Below are positions 35,471-43,545 of a stretch of DNA of 64,000 nt, piece by piece. Origin of the DNA: Natrinema sp046097095 (GTDB taxonomy: Archaea; Halobacteriota; Halobacteria; Halobacteriales; Natrialbaceae); the NCBI RefSeq assembly GCF_046097095.1, contig NZ_CP175698.1, positions 2,294,001 to 2,358,000 of the forward strand, read 5' to 3'. The position numbers and the translations under genes are program-made. The first letter of the stretch is position 1; each line of letters begins with the position of its first letter. The notes beneath the pieces were generated by a model, which saw only the letters and a program-made list of their open reading frames with translations, ran no database searches and was not told the DNA's origin.

Positions 35471-35931
35471 GGCGCGTAGAATTCGAACACCTCCTCTGCA
35501 CCGTTGACGGTCACGACGACCCGGTGTTCGCCCGGCGTCGCGAGCGACCGATCGATCTCGAGTTCGGCGACCGTTCCGTCCCGCCAGGGGCCGCCGCCGT
35601 CCCGGACCGTCACCGTGTACGCGTCGCTCGAGACGTACGAGCCGTTGACTAGCACGTCGAGGCCGGTCCCGTCTGCCGGTAGCGTCTCCTGACCGGTGTT
35701 TTTCACGAGGATCGTGACGTTCTCCGCGCCGCTCGAGTTGTACACCGCCTCGCTGCCCGGATCGCTGATGATCTCGATATCGGTGTTGATCTTCTCGGTG
35801 ACGTCAGCGCTGTGGGTATCGATCGAGTTACTGAGTTCGTTGACATTGGTCACCAGCGTCCCGGCGACGCCGGCGGCGACCAGCATCGCGGCGATGAACA
35901 GGATCAGCGTCGAGACGGAGTCACTGGCCAT
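35467..35931 (-). CDS. arlG: Archaellum stator-type protein ArlG
   Basis: This 154-residue membrane protein has an N-terminal helix (residues 6-28, STLILFIAAMLVAAGVAGTL) and an exported beta-sandwich domain with GAENVTILVKNTGQETLP and HRVVVTVNGAEEVFEFY. ArlF and ArlG form the pseudoperiplasmic stator that holds the archaellum to the S-layer. Sequon-like NSS and NVT are visible. It overlaps arlH by 4 bp and follows arlF after 3 bp. Confidence 0.88.
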   Translation of the reverse strand: MASDSVSTLILFIAAMLVAAGVAGTLVTNVNELSNSIDTHSADVTEKINTDIEIISDPGSEAVYNSSGAENVTILVKNTGQETLPADGTGLDVLVNGSYVSSDAYTVTVRDGGGPWRDGTVAELEIDRSLATPGEHRVVVTVNGAEEVFEFYAP

Positions 35932-35934
35932 CGG

Positions 35935-36366
35935 TCACACCTCCGTCACCGTTTCGGCGATTCCGTGTTCGGTCACGAGTTTCACCCTGTTCGGCCGCGA
36001 TGTCGAGACCGTTACGTTCAGCGTCTCGCCGGGCTGCCACAGCTCGCGGTTGCCGTTCCCGTCGACGCTCGTCTCGTACGACTCCTGATAGACGCCGTCG
36101 ACTAACAGATCCGTTTTGGGGACCGAGAGCACCGTCGATCCCGTGTTGTTCACGTCCATAGTGAAGTTCCCGTTTCCGCTCTCGTTGTAGCTCCACGACG
36201 CGACCTCGATCGCGGTGTTTCGCATCGCCAGCGCCCGATCGTCGCGTTCCTGCATCGCGGTCGTTCGTTCCTCCTGGGCCGTCTGAACCACGGGGATGAC
36301 GATCCCCGCAGCGACGAGGACGCCGACGAAGATGATCGCCATCGCCCCGCTGGTACTGAATCCCAC
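35935..36366 (-). CDS. arlF: Archaellum stator-type protein ArlF
   Basis: This 143-residue protein resembles ArlG in layout: an N-terminal helix (GAMAIIFVGVLVAAGIVIPV) and an exported beta-rich domain (NFTMDVNNTGSTVLSVPKTD, then GETLNVTVSTSRPNRVKLV). In other archaea ArlF binds S-layer protein. It starts 38 bp after arlCE and ends 3 bp before arlG, so it belongs to the arl operon. Confidence 0.88.
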   Translation of the reverse strand: MGFSTSGAMAIIFVGVLVAAGIVIPVVQTAQEERTTAMQERDDRALAMRNTAIEVASWSYNESGNGNFTMDVNNTGSTVLSVPKTDLLVDGVYQESYETSVDGNGNRELWQPGETLNVTVSTSRPNRVKLVTEHGIAETVTEV

Positions 36367-36404
36367 GTTCGATCACCGTCGCCCGCCGTCGGTTCGGGTC
36401 ACGG

Positions 36405-37529
36405 CTACGCCCCCGACTCGACGTCCGGTTCGGCTTCCCGTTTCGTCTCGTGGATCTCCTGGAGCTTCATGATGTACGTGTAGCTGTCAGCGTGATCCTC
36501 GGCGGTCAGTTCGTCCGGCGTCGCCTCCGGATCGACGTGGATGTCGAGATCGGGACCGCTCAACGTTGCCTCGAGCTGTCCTTTGACCTCGTCGTCGATC
36601 CAGCCGATCTCGTCGTAGTACGAAATCGCCCGCAGCGTCGCCGCCGGCCCGGCCGTCCGAACTAGTTCGGTCAACCACTCGAAGACGATGATATCAGTCG
36701 CATACGTGTCCGCGAGGCTCTCGAGGGTGACGTCCGATCCGTCGTCCGTATCGCCCGAAGCGCTCGTCGTCGTGTCGTCGCCCGGGTCGTCGACGCTTTC
36801 GGTCGCCTGTACTTCGACACGGGTGTCGTCGCCGCTCCCGTCGACATCGCCCTCGTCGAACGTGATCCGCTCACCGCCACCGGACCCGTCGGTCTGTGCG
36901 GCCGCCGCGTCCTCGATGACGCCCTTCAGATCGTCGAACGACACCGTCTCATCGCCGTCCGACCGGCTCGGTTCCTCGCGTCCGAGCCCCGACTGCCTGC
37001 CGCCGTCGGCCGCCGACTCGTCCTCGCCGAAGACGCCGAACCCCTTTCGCTCCTCGCCTTCCCCAGTAAATGGATTCACGTCGTCGGTCACCATATCGTA
37101 GACGCCGAGCAACTGGCGAACGGTGTCGTTCATCTCCTCGACCTGATCCGCGACCTGCTGTTGGGAGTCCCGAACCGTGCCCAGCGTCGACTCCTTCTCC
37201 TCGAGCTCCTCCTCGAGTTCCTCGATCCGGTAGTAGAGGTCGTCGAGGTCGTCTGCATCGGCCGATCCCGATCCGCGGCCGAAGAGCCCGCCACCGCCGC
37301 CGCTGTTGCCATCGTCGGAGGGCGACTCGGCAAGTCCGTCGTCACCGACATCCTCCGCCGCACCTGGCGTGGGTTCGTCGGCCTGTGTGCCGGCCGTCGC
37401 GGTGGCGGTTCCGTCGCCGTCGTCGCGTTGTTGTTGCCGGCGCTGCTCGCGCTCGCGGCCTCGACGGCCGCCGCTGTCGCTGAGGAAGTCTTCGATGAGA
37501 TCGCGCAGGGAATCGAGTCCGAACTCCAT
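36405..37529 (-). CDS. arlCE: Fused archaellum motor accessory protein ArlCE
   Basis: This 374-residue cytosolic protein joins an ArlC-type and an ArlE-type region. The N-terminal 40 residues are amphipathic and basic, then a glycine/acidic linker leads to a coiled coil (about 95-140: YYRIEELEEELEEKESTL). The centre is a long acidic low-complexity region. The C-terminal FlaD/E domain (about 265-365) has WLTELVRTAGPAATLRAISY and TYIMKLQEIHETKREAE. In haloarchaea ArlCE and ArlD form the cytosolic ring linking motor and chemotaxis. It is first in the minus-strand arl operon and divergent from the archaellins. Confidence 0.88.
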   Translation of the reverse strand: MEFGLDSLRDLIEDFLSDSGGRRGREREQRRQQQRDDGDGTATATAGTQADEPTPGAAEDVGDDGLAESPSDDGNSGGGGGLFGRGSGSADADDLDDLYYRIEELEEELEEKESTLGTVRDSQQQVADQVEEMNDTVRQLLGVYDMVTDDVNPFTGEGEERKGFGVFGEDESAADGGRQSGLGREEPSRSDGDETVSFDDLKGVIEDAAAAQTDGSGGGERITFDEGDVDGSGDDTRVEVQATESVDDPGDDTTTSASGDTDDGSDVTLESLADTYATDIIVFEWLTELVRTAGPAATLRAISYYDEIGWIDDEVKGQLEATLSGPDLDIHVDPEATPDELTAEDHADSYTYIMKLQEIHETKREAEPDVESGA

Positions 37530-37815
37530 CTTAGTGTCGCAGGCGTGTCACTCGGCCCGTTGCCGACCGCCGGCAGCGGCGGAGTCGGTGATTCCCATCG
37601 GACGATCCGGTCATGCTACTCTCCAGTAACGAGGGCGATCCTAAAGGTGTACGCTCGAATACGTCCGCCGAATCGGTCCGCGTTTCGAGTCGTGAGTCGA
37701 GGTTCGATACGCCGACTGAAGTGATACTGAGCTTGATAGTCCGACTATCCATTGTCCCGGCTGGGGTACATCCCCAGAATCTGTGATGCCATGCACCTCG
37801 TCACGCGCCGGCCTT

Positions 37816-37842
37816 CGACGGGACGCCACCGGTGTCCCGTCG
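37816..37842. promoter_or_regulatory. Inverted repeat 1 upstream of archaellins
   Basis: Nine-base arms CGACGGGAC and GTCCCGTCG flank a nine-base loop. Both arms share the CGACGGG/CCCGTCG core with the hairpin 18 bp downstream, which suggests a paired binding site or RNA structure. Confidence 0.55.
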
Positions 37843-37860
37843 CCACGCCCACGGAGGGAG

Positions 37861-37879
37861 CGACGGGCTCGGCCCGTCG
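37861..37879. promoter_or_regulatory. Inverted repeat 2 upstream of archaellins
   Basis: Eight-base arms CGACGGGC and GCCCGTCG flank a TCG loop, ending 88 bp before the first archaellin ATG. The core matches inverted repeat 1. Confidence 0.55.
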
Positions 37880-37967
37880 AGCCGGCGAGAAGCGTCCACA
37901 TGGGCGGCTCGTGTCGCGACGCAGCTGACACGACGCGGACGAGGGCGGCATACAGGGTGTACACATA

Positions 37968-38579
37968 ATGTTCGAAGCAATAACTGACAACGACGAACGC
38001 GGGCAGGTCGGGATCGGGACACTCATCGTGTTCATCGCGATGGTCCTGGTCGCGGCGATCGCAGCAGGGGTATTGATCAATACGGCGGGTGTCTTGCAGA
38101 GCCAGGCGTCTGATACCGGCTCCGAGACACAGGAAGAAGTCGCGAACCAGATCGACGTGGTTCACGCAGTTGGGAACGTTAGTAATCTCGATGCCGACAC
38201 TCCTCAAGAAATTGATCGGCTCAACCTGACGATCAAAAAGTCCGCCGGGTCGAACGCGATAGATCTCAAATCTACAACTGTTCACTACACGAGCGACGAT
38301 AACTCGGTCACACTAACCCGAAACGGGTCTGCTCTGAGCAATGCAGATGGCACTCACTTCGTTACCAACGCAGTTTCCGGAACTCAACATGCGTCGCTCA
38401 CCAGCATGGATCAGCGAGTTATCCTGACAATCGACACATCTGCTATCGAAAATACGAAAGGTGGCCTGCTTGGCGGTTCTGACGCGACGGTCAAAATCGT
38501 CGACCAGTCCGGCGCACAGTACACGTACGGTGTGAAGGTGCCGAGCACGTTCGGTAACAAAGACGTGGTCATGGTCTAA
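37968..38579 (+). CDS. arlA1: Archaellin (major filament subunit), copy 1
   Basis: This 203-residue class III signal peptide protein builds the archaellum filament. The short charged leader ends DNDERG, with prepilin-peptidase cleavage before QVGIGTLIVF. The hydrophobic assembly helix runs about residues 15-45. The C-terminal domain has sequons NVS, NLT and NGS and the terminal block VKIVDQSGAQYTYGVKVPST. It is followed after 1 bp by a second archaellin with a nearly identical N-terminal third. The copy numbering is arbitrary. Confidence 0.94.
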   Translation: MFEAITDNDERGQVGIGTLIVFIAMVLVAAIAAGVLINTAGVLQSQASDTGSETQEEVANQIDVVHAVGNVSNLDADTPQEIDRLNLTIKKSAGSNAIDLKSTTVHYTSDDNSVTLTRNGSALSNADGTHFVTNAVSGTQHASLTSMDQRVILTIDTSAIENTKGGLLGGSDATVKIVDQSGAQYTYGVKVPSTFGNKDVVMV

Positions 38580-38580
38580 T

Positions 38581-39177
38581 ATGTTTGAGAAGATAACTAA
38601 CGTAGAGGAGCGCGGACAGGTCGGGATTGGGACGCTCATCGTATTCATCGCGATGGTCCTGGTCGCGGCAATTGCGGCAGGAGTGCTGATCAACACGGCG
38701 GGTGTCTTGCAGAGCCAGGCGTCCGACACCGGTTCCGAAACGCAAGAAGAGGTCGCGAACCAGATAAACGTCGTCCATGGCGTCGGCATGACTGGGAGTG
38801 GTGAGAACATCACGACACTCAATCTGACGATCAAAAAGTCGGCTGGATCGAACGCGATCGACGTGACGGAAGCGACGGTTCAGTACACCAGCGATCACGA
38901 AAGCGTTCCACTTATATTCGGAGGAAACGCTTCAGCCACGGCAACCGCAACGGAATTCACCACGCAGGGGATAAATGGAAATAACGGACAATCGCTCCTC
39001 GACGTCGACGAGCGTATGGAGATCCATATTAACACCACTGCTATCGAAGAGGGGCCTGGCGGTCTGCGGGCCGGTGAAGATGCGACGATCAAGATCATTG
39101 ACCAGTCCGGTGCGACGTTCACCTACGGTGTGAGCGTGCCGAATACCTTCGGCGATAAGAAGGTCGTCCAGGTCTAA
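38581..39177 (+). CDS. arlA2: Archaellin, copy 2
   Basis: This 198-residue paralogue of the preceding gene has the same leader/cleavage pattern (EERGQVGIGT), the same assembly helix and the same first 60 or so residues, through ASDTGSETQEEVANQI. The surface-exposed middle differs (sequons NIT, NLT, NAS, NTT). The terminal IKIIDQSGATFTYGVSVPNT is conserved. Tandem duplication followed by divergence of the exposed part is evident. It is co-transcribed with copy 1 and followed 18 bp later by a DUF7500-like gene. Confidence 0.94.
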   Translation: MFEKITNVEERGQVGIGTLIVFIAMVLVAAIAAGVLINTAGVLQSQASDTGSETQEEVANQINVVHGVGMTGSGENITTLNLTIKKSAGSNAIDVTEATVQYTSDHESVPLIFGGNASATATATEFTTQGINGNNGQSLLDVDERMEIHINTTAIEEGPGGLRAGEDATIKIIDQSGATFTYGVSVPNTFGDKKVVQV

Positions 39178-39195
39178 CGATCGCATAATCGACCT

Positions 39196-39645
39196 ATGAC
39201 CACCGATCCCCTCGAGCGCGACGACGGCGTTCTCGTCCCCGACGAGTTGCGGTTGGACGACGACCGCGTCGACGAACTGGGCGAGAACCGCTTTCTCGTT
39301 CGATCGGAGGGATCCGGTTCGAAGCGCACGGCGGACCCGGCGACCCTCGAGGCCGCGGACGCATCTCCGGCCGGCGAGCAGCCCGCTGGAGACGACCGCG
39401 GCGAGGGCGATGATCACGCACGCACAGCTCGCGCCGATCACGCGCTCGCCGACGCGCCCGAACCGCACGGGGTCGAGATCACACTGAAGACTGACGGGAA
39501 ACTCGCACACCATCAGGCGACGTCTCACGACGTTCGCGAGGTGTTCGTGGACCTCCTGACCTGGTACGCTGGCCAGCTCGACGACGACATGTCGCCCAGC
39601 GAGGCGCTGCGGGTCATGCTGGCCGCGTCCGATCTCGAGGTCTGA
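39196..39645 (+). CDS. DUF7500-like haloarchaeal protein linked to archaellins
   Basis: This 149-residue soluble protein has a variable acidic first 90 residues and a compact C-terminal motif (about 95-149): GVEITLKTDGKLAHHQATSH, VREVFVDLLTWYAGQLDDDM and SPSEALRVMLAASDLEV. The last part matches my recollection of haloarchaeal DUF7500. It starts 18 bp after the second archaellin in the same orientation, which suggests a role tied to archaellin expression or motility (inference). Confidence 0.65.
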   Translation: MTTDPLERDDGVLVPDELRLDDDRVDELGENRFLVRSEGSGSKRTADPATLEAADASPAGEQPAGDDRGEGDDHARTARADHALADAPEPHGVEITLKTDGKLAHHQATSHDVREVFVDLLTWYAGQLDDDMSPSEALRVMLAASDLEV

Positions 39646-39687
39646 CCTCCCGCCTCACGCACTACAGGGAGTTCGCGGCGGTTCGAA

Positions 39688-39694
39688 TTTTTTT
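39688..39694 (+). terminator. Poly-T terminator candidate after the archaellin transcript
   Basis: A run of seven Ts lies 43 bp after the stop of the DUF7500-like gene. T-runs in this position are typical archaeal intrinsic termination signals, and no strong hairpin is needed or seen. Confidence 0.5.
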
Positions 39695-39861
39695 GCGCCA
39701 GTAGCCCGACATCGATGGGAAGCGCAAGCGCCGCAGCTTCTGACACTCCCTCTCGACGTGTTATGCTCGGAAGTACGACCATGTCCTGGTCGACGACCGC
39801 CTTCCCGCAGCGAATTTGAACGGAGAGAAGCGGTGTCTCTCCCACAAGTGGGGAGTCATGC

Positions 39862-40032
39862 TTACGCCGAATCGTTTCGACTAACCCCGGCAATCCAAAA
39901 CACAGCAAGGGGAAGCGTTACGATATCTAGTGCGAAAATCAGCAAAAGGATAACGATTTCAGTATCTCCTCCAATGTAGAACGCGTCCGCTTCTTCCTTC
40001 GTGAAGCCAAATGGCTCAATCCATTTCGACAT
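39862..40032 (-). CDS. Small single-pass membrane protein (56 residues)
   Basis: A short frame begins at ATG 40032 (MSKWIEPFGFTKEEADAF) and ends with TAA at 39862. The product has an amphipathic acidic N-terminus, one hydrophobic segment (about residues 25-48, IVILLLIFALDIVTLPLAVF) and a polar tail ending in RNDSA. An AT-rich block with ATATATTATAT (40048-40058) lies about 20 bp upstream, as expected for a promoter. Codon use is less GC-rich than the surroundings, which suggests a recently acquired or weakly selected gene. No family was recognised. Confidence 0.55.
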   Translation of the reverse strand: MSKWIEPFGFTKEEADAFYIGGDTEIVILLLIFALDIVTLPLAVFWIAGVSRNDSA

Positions 40033-40047
40033 GCACTATAGTAGGTA

Positions 40048-40059
40048 ACAGTTAGAAAT
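40048..40059 (-). promoter_or_regulatory. TATA-like box for the small membrane protein
   Basis: An ATATATTATAT stretch lies 16-27 bp upstream of the ATG at 40032 on the minus strand, within the most AT-rich part of the locus. Confidence 0.4.
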
Positions 40060-40195
40060 ATATTATATCTTGGTTCGCATTCTATTCAGGGAACTATTCA
40101 CCGAGTACAACAGCCGCGGCAATCTGTCAGTACTCGTCGGGCTGAATCGAACGCAAAAACCGTCCTTTTTCCACCTCGAGCGCTAATCCGCCGCT

Positions 40196-40633
40196 ATGAG
40201 CAACCCACGTGAGGAGTTTCTGGCCGGTGAGCGACCCGACGATGTCGCGCTGTTTCTGGCCGATTCATACGTCTCAGACGATCGCTTAGAGCGGTTTGGC
40301 GACCGCGTCGACGACGGTATGCTAATCGTCGTCGATGGTGAGAGCGGACGGAGCGCCTTTCAGGCGGCGACCGGCACCGGTGCGATGGAGTTCGCCAAGT
40401 CGGCGATGAGCAACGAGGGAGAGATCGACGACGGGCTGACGGACGGGCGGTGTCCGGACGCAGACGACGGCGAGGAGCACGCGGTGCAGTTCGTCTTCGC
40501 GTTCGCCGAGGAGCAAAACGAGGAGGTCGGCGGCATCTACGCCGAGGGTGACGTCGTCCACGCTTACGCGCAGTGTTCCTGCGGGACGGCCTACTCGGAT
40601 CGGTGGAACGCGGCCGACGCGACCGAGGCGTAA
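40196..40633 (+). CDS. DUF5807 family haloarchaeal protein
   Basis: This 145-residue cytosolic protein has an N-terminal block EFLAGERPDDVALFLADSYV, a central MLIVVDGESGRSAFQAATGT and a C-terminal CSCGTAYSDRW with two cysteines. The layout matches the haloarchaeal DUF5807 family, whose function is unknown. A TTTTT box lies about 30 bp before the ATG. It is followed 57 bp later by a membrane protein gene. Confidence 0.75.
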   Translation: MSNPREEFLAGERPDDVALFLADSYVSDDRLERFGDRVDDGMLIVVDGESGRSAFQAATGTGAMEFAKSAMSNEGEIDDGLTDGRCPDADDGEEHAVQFVFAFAEEQNEEVGGIYAEGDVVHAYAQCSCGTAYSDRWNAADATEA

Positions 40634-40690
40634 GTCGGCCGGCAGCCGTCGGCCGTTGGCCTTTGCTGTTCGATGACGTAGCGAAGACCG

Positions 40691-41386
40691 ATGAGTTCGA
40701 CCGAAACCCCGTACGAGACCGGCGGCGGGGTCGGTCTCTCGAGCCGGGATGCCCGCGTGATCGGCGGCGCGAGCGTCCTGATGGCGATCAACGTGGTCGT
40801 GATGTACGCGCTCGCGGTGACGCCGCTTGCGGCAGTCAACGACTACCTGTTTTCCGTGCCGATCATCGGCGCGGTCGTCTACGGCGCGGCGATCATGGCC
40901 GGGCAACTCGTCGCCGAACGGGGCGTTCAGGGTGGAGACACGGGAATCGCGTTTGTCGGGATGGTGATCCTGCAACTGGCGTTCGGCATCTTCGGTGCTG
41001 GTGTGCTTGCGTTCGCGCCTCGAGCGGCCCAACTCACGATCCTCGTCGTGACGGCGGTCGTCGTGGCCGTGCTGACCGCCGCCATCGCCGCCTACGTCTA
41101 CGCGCGGTCGACGACGTTCGAACACTGGGGGTCGTACGCCAACTACGCGTTCATCGGCGGCCTCGTCGCAATTCTGATCGGGACGTTCGTCCCGCTGGCG
41201 TTAGTGGTCGGCTTCGTGCTCATCTTCCTGGGGTTCCTGTTGCGGCTGGGCTGGGAAATCTGGAAGGTGCGCGATCAGCGGACCGCGTCGGTGGCACTCC
41301 AGACGATCGGCGTCTACATTGCCGTTGCCGGTGTCTTCGTCCACGTCCTGCAACTCGTGCTTCGCTATTTCGCGTCGCGACAGTGA
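40691..41386 (+). CDS. Polytopic membrane protein, about seven helices
   Basis: This 231-residue protein has a short polar N-terminus and hydrophobic segments at about residues 23-43, 52-70, 82-100, 108-130, 140-160, 163-185 and 197-220. The pattern loosely resembles the Bax inhibitor-1/YccA fold, but no diagnostic motif was found. It has no neighbours in a clear operon other than the DUF5807 gene before it. The function is unknown. Confidence 0.65.
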   Translation: MSSTETPYETGGGVGLSSRDARVIGGASVLMAINVVVMYALAVTPLAAVNDYLFSVPIIGAVVYGAAIMAGQLVAERGVQGGDTGIAFVGMVILQLAFGIFGAGVLAFAPRAAQLTILVVTAVVVAVLTAAIAAYVYARSTTFEHWGSYANYAFIGGLVAILIGTFVPLALVVGFVLIFLGFLLRLGWEIWKVRDQRTASVALQTIGVYIAVAGVFVHVLQLVLRYFASRQ

Positions 41387-41706
41387 TCGATCGCGGAGCG
41401 TGCTCGAGCGGACGTGATCGCGGCGGTTGCTCCGAAACCGATCGCGAGGCAGCTCCTGGGTTCGCTGGATCACACGGTGTGCTCGAGACCGAGGAAGCTA
41501 CGGAGGGCGTACCCTGCTATCGTGGCAACGGGGCGTCGCCACGCCCTCCCCAACCGATTCGCTCACTCCCTGCGGTCGTTCGCGCATCCCTCGCACAGAG
41601 TTGGCCCGCGGTTCGTCGTGCGCTCACGGCTTGCGCCTCGTTCGCCTCACCGCGGCACAGCGCGCGCCACCGCATGCCGGGTGACTGATCTGAATGGATT
41701 GAGCTC
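41387..41706. other. 320-bp spacer with haloarchaeal low-complexity CGCTCACTCC-type sequence
   Basis: This convergent spacer includes a stretch (about 41560-41670) built of CGCTCACTCCCTGCGGTCGTTCGCG-like words and similar CTCGTTCGCCTCACC words. Such degenerate CGTTCG/CTCACT sequence is common between haloarchaeal genes. The reading frames crossing it are spurious. No gene is supported. Confidence 0.45.
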
Positions 41707-42975
41707 TCAGTCCTCGCTCGCTTCTGAGTCGCTCTCGGCATCCTCGCTCGCTTCTTCGACGACGTCGCGGAAGGCATCGAGGATGACCTGCTTCGTCACG
41801 GCACCGCGGGTCGTCCAATGGTTTGCGTAGTCGAGCATATCGTCGTAGATGTCGGGCTTACAGCCAGCAGCCTTCGGATGACCGCCGCCGTTTACTTTCC
41901 CGGCGACCTCGTGGCAGCGGTCGAAGTCATCGGTGCCGCGGATGGAGGCCGACCCGGCGGGTTTGACGATCACCGAGGCGTCGGCTCCCTGCTCGCGCAT
42001 GGCTTCCGCGACCTCGTTTTGGGAACACCGGCCGTAGGTGACCCCGACCGTGTACCCCCCGATTTCGCGGAGTTCCGCTCGGCCGACGGCCTGCTCGATG
42101 AGCGCTTCCTTCTCGACGCGGCGCTCGGCGATGTAGTCCTCGACCCACTCGGGCAGGTCGACGCCGTGCTCGCGGACGACCTCGACGTACTCGGCGGGGT
42201 CAGTCCAGTAGGCGTAGTCCGCCAGATCGTCGCTGCGCGGGTCCTCGCGTAGCCAGAGGTCGTGGTCCCGAGTCACGGCGGCCAGCTCCTCGTACAGCGG
42301 ATCGAAGTCGTACTCGAGCGAGCGATAGACCACGTCGGCGCTGCATTCCTCGTCGGAGTCGCCGACGACGAGGTCGACGCCGGCGTCGCGGACCGCCTGC
42401 GCCACGTCGTCGCCCCACTGGTGGTGGTCGTACCACGCGATCCGGTCGGCGGTCTCGAGCGCCGCGGCGAGTTCGTCCTCGACGTACTCGTACCTGTCCG
42501 GTGCGAGGTCGCAGACGAAAATATCGATCCCCTCGTCGCCGTACTCGGCGACGCGAGCCAGCGCGTCCTCCACGTCGTGGGGACTGGCGGGGACGAGCGC
42601 GACGTTGTGCGGCGTCGGTTCGGGTTCCTCGAGCGGCTCGTCGGCCTCGCCGGCTGCGGCGACGACGGTCGGCTCGTTCGCGTCGTCCGTCGCGTCGGCG
42701 GCCGGTTCCGGTCCCTCGTCGCCGCCGGCCCCACTATCGTCGGGCTCGGGCACGTTCTGTACGTCACCGTAGGCCTCCCGGATGAGCGCGACGCACGCCA
42801 GTCCGTCGGCGTCCGGGTCTGCGATGACCGCGACGTCGGCTCCCTCGAGCGCCGCTTCGGTCTGTTGGTCCTCTAAGTCCTCCTCGAGCGTGTCGGGAAG
42901 GAAGAAGCCGGTTCCAGGGAGCACAGATTTGCGAGCAAGAGGGAGATCACCGCTCTCGATGAGTTCGTCGTACAT
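41707..42975 (-). CDS. DHH/DHHA1 family phosphoesterase
   Basis: This 422-residue protein has the DHH-type metal motifs VAVIADPDADGLA near 50 and ADRIAWYDHHQWGDD near 185, plus a C-terminal DHHA1-type substrate domain with CHEVAGKVNGGGHPKAAG near 365. Between motif I and the rest is an acidic low-complexity insert (about 75-120, D/E/P/A rich) that is not part of the usual domain. RecJ-like nucleases and oligonucleotide phosphodiesterases (NrnA) share this fold, so an RNA or DNA exonuclease or nanoRNase role is likely. The acidic C-terminus ends in SDSEASED. Confidence 0.85.
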   Translation of the reverse strand: MYDELIESGDLPLARKSVLPGTGFFLPDTLEEDLEDQQTEAALEGADVAVIADPDADGLACVALIREAYGDVQNVPEPDDSGAGGDEGPEPAADATDDANEPTVVAAAGEADEPLEEPEPTPHNVALVPASPHDVEDALARVAEYGDEGIDIFVCDLAPDRYEYVEDELAAALETADRIAWYDHHQWGDDVAQAVRDAGVDLVVGDSDEECSADVVYRSLEYDFDPLYEELAAVTRDHDLWLREDPRSDDLADYAYWTDPAEYVEVVREHGVDLPEWVEDYIAERRVEKEALIEQAVGRAELREIGGYTVGVTYGRCSQNEVAEAMREQGADASVIVKPAGSASIRGTDDFDRCHEVAGKVNGGGHPKAAGCKPDIYDDMLDYANHWTTRGAVTKQVILDAFRDVVEEASEDAESDSEASED

Positions 42976-43080
42976 GCTCCCTGCTGCGTGACCGGCGGGG
43001 AAGTAACCGCCGGTATCGCGAGCCAGGGCCGTATCGCGGAGTGGTCGCCTCGACCACTCTCGCCGTCGACCGACCCGCGG

Positions 43081-43545
43081 TCAGGCGTCTGCAATCGTCT
43101 CGGTCTCGTCGTCCTCGCCCGCTAGATCGAGTTGCCGGACCGTCAGTACGGGAACGGGCGAGGTGCGGACGATCCGCTCGGCGACGCTGCCAAGCAGGAG
43201 TCGATTCTCGCCGTGGCGGCCGCGGGTTCCGGTCGCGATCACGTCGGCGTCAATCTCGCGGGCATACTCGCAGATCTCGGCGGCAGGATGGCCTTCGCGA
43301 ACCGCCGTCGTCACGTCTCGGTCCGCGTGCTCTTCGACGGTGGCGAGCGCGGCGTCGGCGGTCGTCTCGAGGGCGGTCTCGAGTTCGTCCCGGAGCTGTT
43401 GCGGTGATGCATCGACCTCGCTGGCGTCGATCACCGAGAGCGCGTGGACCTCGGCGTCGAACCGGTCGGCGAGATCGAGCGCGGTGTCGACGGCTCGTTT
43501 CACGCTGTCGGAACCGTCGGTGGCGATCACGACCGTATCGAACAT
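43081..43545 (-). CDS. Universal stress protein (UspA family), copy 1
   Basis: This 154-residue USP domain has MFDTVVIATDGSDSVKRAVD at the N-terminus and the ATP-binding loop ATGTRGRHGENRLLLGSVAE near 110 (G2xG9GS type), followed by RTSPVPVLTVR. It therefore probably binds ATP. An acidic tail follows. It is divergent from the second USP gene 148 bp away. Confidence 0.92.
   Translation of the reverse strand: MFDTVVIATDGSDSVKRAVDTALDLADRFDAEVHALSVIDASEVDASPQQLRDELETALETTADAALATVEEHADRDVTTAVREGHPAAEICEYAREIDADVIATGTRGRHGENRLLLGSVAERIVRTSPVPVLTVRQLDLAGEDDETETIADA

Larger units (their letters stand above)
37530..37967. other. Divergent control region between arlCE and the archaellin genes
   Basis: These 438 bases separate the motor operon from the archaellins and hold several perfect inverted repeats: GATAGT-CCG-ACTATC (37735-37749), CGACGGGAC...GTCCCGTCG (37816-37842) and CGACGGGC-TCG-GCCCGTCG (37861-37879). 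No credible gene is present. No convincing TATA box lies 25-30 bp before the archaellin ATG, so that mRNA probably has a leader that may contain the hairpins. Confidence 0.6.

Noticed and set aside
39670..39700. GGTTCGAAT word resembling a tRNA T-arm
   Set aside because: No acceptor stem or anticodon arm can be formed around it. The T-run fits a terminator better.
39525..39908. 127-codon minus-strand frame beside the archaellin operon
   Set aside because: Considered as a possible transposase remnant, but it overlaps the DUF7500-like gene and shows no recognisable transposase motif.
41560..41670. CGCTCACTCC-type repeated words suggestive of a mobile element end
   Set aside because: Such degenerate CG-rich words are common between haloarchaeal genes, and no terminal repeats or transposase frame is present.
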